A stretch of 52,422 nt of DNA, taken from NCBI RefSeq assembly GCF_015845845.1, contig NZ_LDIG01000298.1:1-52422 (forward strand), given 5' to 3'. Shown piece by piece: positions 50,586 through 52,422 of the stretch. Both the position numbers and the translations under genes were made by a program. The notes under the pieces were generated by a model that saw only the letters and a program-made list of their open reading frames with translations, had not been told where the DNA came from and searched no databases. Each line of letters begins with the position of its first letter. The stretch's first letter is position 1. The stretch is from Paenibacillus dendritiformis. Its GTDB lineage: Bacteria > Bacillota > Bacilli > Paenibacillales > Paenibacillaceae.

Positions 50586-50648
50586 TGTATACAATTGTAT
50601 ACATAACATGTTGTAATGAATTGTATACAAACGTATACAAAATGTCAA
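50586..50648 (-). promoter_or_regulatory. Promoter with two GTATAC palindromic operators
   Basis: Minus strand: TTGACA (50648-50643), exactly 17 bases, TACAAT (50625-50620). Operator A, TTGTATAC-N4-GTATACAA (50621-50640), fills the spacer and part of the -10. Operator B, TGTATACAATTGTATACA (50586-50603), is a perfect 18-bp palindrome downstream of the predicted start of transcription. The half-site resembles those of GntR-type repressors. No matching regulator is in the window. Confidence 0.8.
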
Positions 50649-50725
50649 TGTACCTAAAATAATTAAAGTGCAAATGATTCCACAAAAGCAGCTGTAAGGT
50701 CAGGGTTTGATGTGAAGGGGAGAAC

Positions 50726-51337
50726 ATGAAAGATAATTATAGGAATTATCGGAATGATTGGATTTTACATCGTAATTACCGAGGGGAGACCAATGTTAAG
50801 GCATCCATTCTACATTCTGTTTGCAAAATACGGGAACTTGTGACTTATTTCAAGAGGGCATTTGATTTATATAAGGTCAGCTTTCCCGAACACGAGCAAA
50901 GAGTATTGGCCGATCAAATTGCAGTTTTGGATCATCCGGCTTATCATTGCGACGTCATTTTAGAAGATGGCGTATTTGTCGGAATTCTCTTTTATTGGAA
51001 AACCCCGCGTTACTGTTATATTGAACATTTTGCAATCGATCCTGAAATGCGGGGAAATAGCATGGGTTCCCGTTGTTTAAAACAGTTTTGTGACATTCAC
51101 CAGCTTGTCATTCTGGAAATCGATCCGCCGGTAGATCCGATTTCGGTTAGACGCAAAAGCTTTTATATGCGACTTGGATTTCAAGAAAATCATTACGAAC
51201 ATAAACATCCTGCGTATCGCAAGCAGCATTTGCCCCATGACCTGGTCATCATGAGTTACCCAAGGAGTATTACGGAGGATGAATATTCGGAATTCAATGA
51301 CTACTTGAAAAGTACGATTATGAAGTCTGACTTCTAG
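50726..51337 (+). CDS. GNAT-family N-acetyltransferase
   Basis: A 203-residue protein with the acetyl-CoA binding block HFAIDPEMRGNSMGSRCLKQF (about residues 109-129), preceded by strand YCYIE and followed by VILEIDPP and the terminal MRLGFQENHYEHKHPAY, a GNAT layout. The N-terminal 35 residues are extra. It transfers an acetyl group to an amine of an unknown acceptor. GGGGAG lies close before the ATG (3 bases), a tight spacing. It is divergent from the His-rich protein operon, with the twin palindromes 75-140 bases upstream of its start, so it could share that control. Confidence 0.8.
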   Translation: MKDNYRNYRNDWILHRNYRGETNVKASILHSVCKIRELVTYFKRAFDLYKVSFPEHEQRVLADQIAVLDHPAYHCDVILEDGVFVGILFYWKTPRYCYIEHFAIDPEMRGNSMGSRCLKQFCDIHQLVILEIDPPVDPISVRRKSFYMRLGFQENHYEHKHPAYRKQHLPHDLVIMSYPRSITEDEYSEFNDYLKSTIMKSDF

Positions 51338-51423
51338 TGGGAGTCAATTACCATATGGGGGATTGACCGGATAGATGGAACATGGCTCTCTCCCCGTTGG
51401 TTCGGAATGCTGTTGCGAGAAAA

Positions 51424-51446
51424 CAAAAAGCCCCGGATACTCGAGG
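51424..51446 (-). terminator. Candidate minus-strand terminator
   Basis: On the minus strand CCTCG and CGGGG pair around a short loop, followed by CTTTTTG. It could stop transcripts leaving the transposase gene. Confidence 0.4.
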
Positions 51447-51496
51447 CCACTGAAGAACTTGTAGTTTTTGAAGCAGCAACAATAGCAATATGAAAC

Positions 51497-51541
51497 AAAG
51501 ACGACTCATCACCAAAATTTTGGGGAATGGGTCGTCTTTTT
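51497..51541 (+). terminator. Rho-independent terminator near the insertion sequence end
   Basis: AAAGACGAC (51497-51505) pairs with GTCGTCTTT (51531-51539), with inner pairing CCAAAA/TTTTGG, followed by TT. Probably ends the acetyltransferase transcript. Confidence 0.7.
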
Positions 51542-51550
51542 CGCTTAATT

Positions 51551-51568
51551 AGGGCTTGCTGAACGGGT
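51551..51568. mobile_element. Presumed terminal inverted repeat of the IS element
   Basis: A GGGCTTGCTGAACGGGTC stretch just outside the transposase stop has the look of an IS5-like end, which often begins GGGCTTGTTGAA. The other end is beyond the window, so neither the inverted repeat nor the target duplication can be checked. Confidence 0.4.
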
Positions 51569-51574
51569 CACATT

Positions 51575-52422
51575 TTACGGTGACACGAGCAAACGAACTG
51601 CGAGCCTCGACAATAGCCATTGCAAAACGGGCAAAAAGAGAACCCGGAGTCTCTTTTCGAGGTTCATCACCAGCAGTTGCAGCCCGATTACGGTCTCGCT
51701 GGTCGTCTGAAGGTGCGCTCGAATACGGCCAAGCCCATAGCTGCGCTTGCCTTCACCGAACTTGCCTTCCACCGCATTGCGCGCGGCTGCATCCGCTTTG
51801 GCGATTTTCTTCTGCTCCTGCTGATCGGCGGATGACGGACGCCCCAATTGCGGTCCGCTCAGTCGAATTCCTTTCTCCTTGCAGAAGCGCAAGTTGTCCC
51901 GCGTGCGGTAAATCTGATCGGCCAGCACCGCTTTGGGATAATAGCCGAATCGAGCGCGGTAGCGTTCCACTACGGCCTGCAGCGTCTGACCTTCGTTGAA
52001 GCCGTCCCAGGACAGTTGCTCCCGGAATGCGTAGCCGTTCACCACGCTGATCGCCAGCTTCGCCCCGAACTCGACGTTCGCGCGGGCTTTACCGCGCACG
52101 ATCGGCCTCACGTGCGGCTGCGCGATACTGACGATCCGATCCGGTACGCTGTGCGTACGTTTGTCGTACATCGCTTGCTGCTGGCGAACCAATTCCTGAA
52201 TGACCAGAAGTTCCTTGTACATGCGGCGTGGCAGCCGCGTCAGGCCGCCCGTGGAGGCAAGTTCGGCGATGACGCGCAGATCGCGGGAAACGAACCGCAA
52301 CTGCTTGCCGATTGCTTTGCGCATCGTGCGCGGCTTCACGCGCCCTTGCTTGGCAATCGCCAGATAGGCTTTGCGGGCACGCTCCCGGTATGTTCTTGGC
52401 TTGCGAGTCTTTCCGCGTTCCG
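51575..52422 (-). CDS. IS5-like transposase, 5' part outside the window
   Basis: The frame is open from the window edge to TAA at 51577-51575; codons from 52422 to 52340 (in frame ERGKTRKPRTYRERARKAYL) read on without a stop into the apparent GTG at 52339, so that GTG is internal and the gene continues outside. The visible 282 codons hold the C-terminal part of a DDE transposase: VRPIVRGKARANVEFGAKLAISVVNG, KAVLADQIYRTRDN with an acidic residue, and AVEGKFGEGKRSYGLGRI with the catalytic Glu and the YREK-like signature of the IS5 group. No frameshift is seen in this part, so the element may be intact. Exact IS family is tentative. Confidence 0.82.
   Translation of the reverse strand, partial: ERGKTRKPRTYRERARKAYLAIAKQGRVKPRTMRKAIGKQLRFVSRDLRVIAELASTGGLTRLPRRMYKELLVIQELVRQQQAMYDKRTHSVPDRIVSIAQPHVRPIVRGKARANVEFGAKLAISVVNGYAFREQLSWDGFNEGQTLQAVVERYRARFGYYPKAVLADQIYRTRDNLRFCKEKGIRLSGPQLGRPSSADQQEQKKIAKADAAARNAVEGKFGEGKRSYGLGRIRAHLQTTSETVIGLQLLVMNLEKRLRVLFLPVLQWLLSRLAVRLLVSP

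Overview
The window reads as a stretch of chromosome from an endospore-forming, low-GC-phylum Gram-positive of the Paenibacillus type, although its own GC content is visibly above 50 percent. The evidence is the spore genes cotE and spoVK, the Bacillales gene orders cotE-mutS-mutL-miaA-hfq and spoVK-hflX-(aluminium-resistance family)-glnR-glnA, Gram-positive lipoprotein signals, sigma-A, sigma-E and GlnR signals, and strong GGAGG ribosome binding sites. Species cannot be fixed from the sequence alone.

Layout. 1-9.4 kb: the 3' part of a dynamin-like GTPase, a heterodimeric ABC exporter, a non-coding interval holding a degenerate short-repeat cluster, then an SGNH hydrolase with an ABC-2 type exporter. 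9.6-14.1 kb: parE-parC (topoisomerase IV), with a 56-codon gene on the opposite strand overlapping the parC stop. 14.5-20.2 kb: a MarR regulator, then a mostly minus-strand block with a CapA-like lipoprotein, an RluA pseudouridine synthase, a class I methyltransferase, an orphan OmpR-type response regulator and small proteins. 20.4-25.4 kb: DUF309 protein, PadR regulator divergent from a CobW/COG0523 GTPase, beta-carbonic anhydrase with a HesB-like protein, and an M32 carboxypeptidase. 25.6-29.4 kb: a NitT/TauT-type ABC importer and an aromatic acid exporter family protein. 29.8-39.3 kb: cotE, a putative amidoligase, mutS, mutL, an RsmJ-like methyltransferase, miaA and hfq. 39.4-48.4 kb: a class A penicillin-binding protein, a YdcF-family protein, spoVK, hflX, the aluminium-resistance PLP protein, and glnR-glnA behind a GlnR box. 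48.8-52.4 kb: a more AT-rich accessory island (lipoprotein, O-methyltransferase with a His-rich small protein under twin palindromes, GNAT acetyltransferase) ending in an IS5-like transposase that runs off the window.

Most of the window is core chromosome. The observations most worth following are: the unexplained degenerate repeat cluster at 6.1-6.4 kb; the amidoligase between cotE and mutS, flanked by its own terminator; the twin GTATAC palindromes over the promoter of the His-rich protein/O-methyltransferase operon; a PadR operator placed exactly between the -35 and -10 of padR; the overlooked 56-aa gene after parC; matching 7-codon mini-ORFs overlapping the starts of hflX and its downstream neighbour; and non-canonical residues at the quinolone-contact positions of ParC. 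I did not find a clear CRISPR array, phage-defence locus, tRNA, rRNA or secondary-metabolite cluster.
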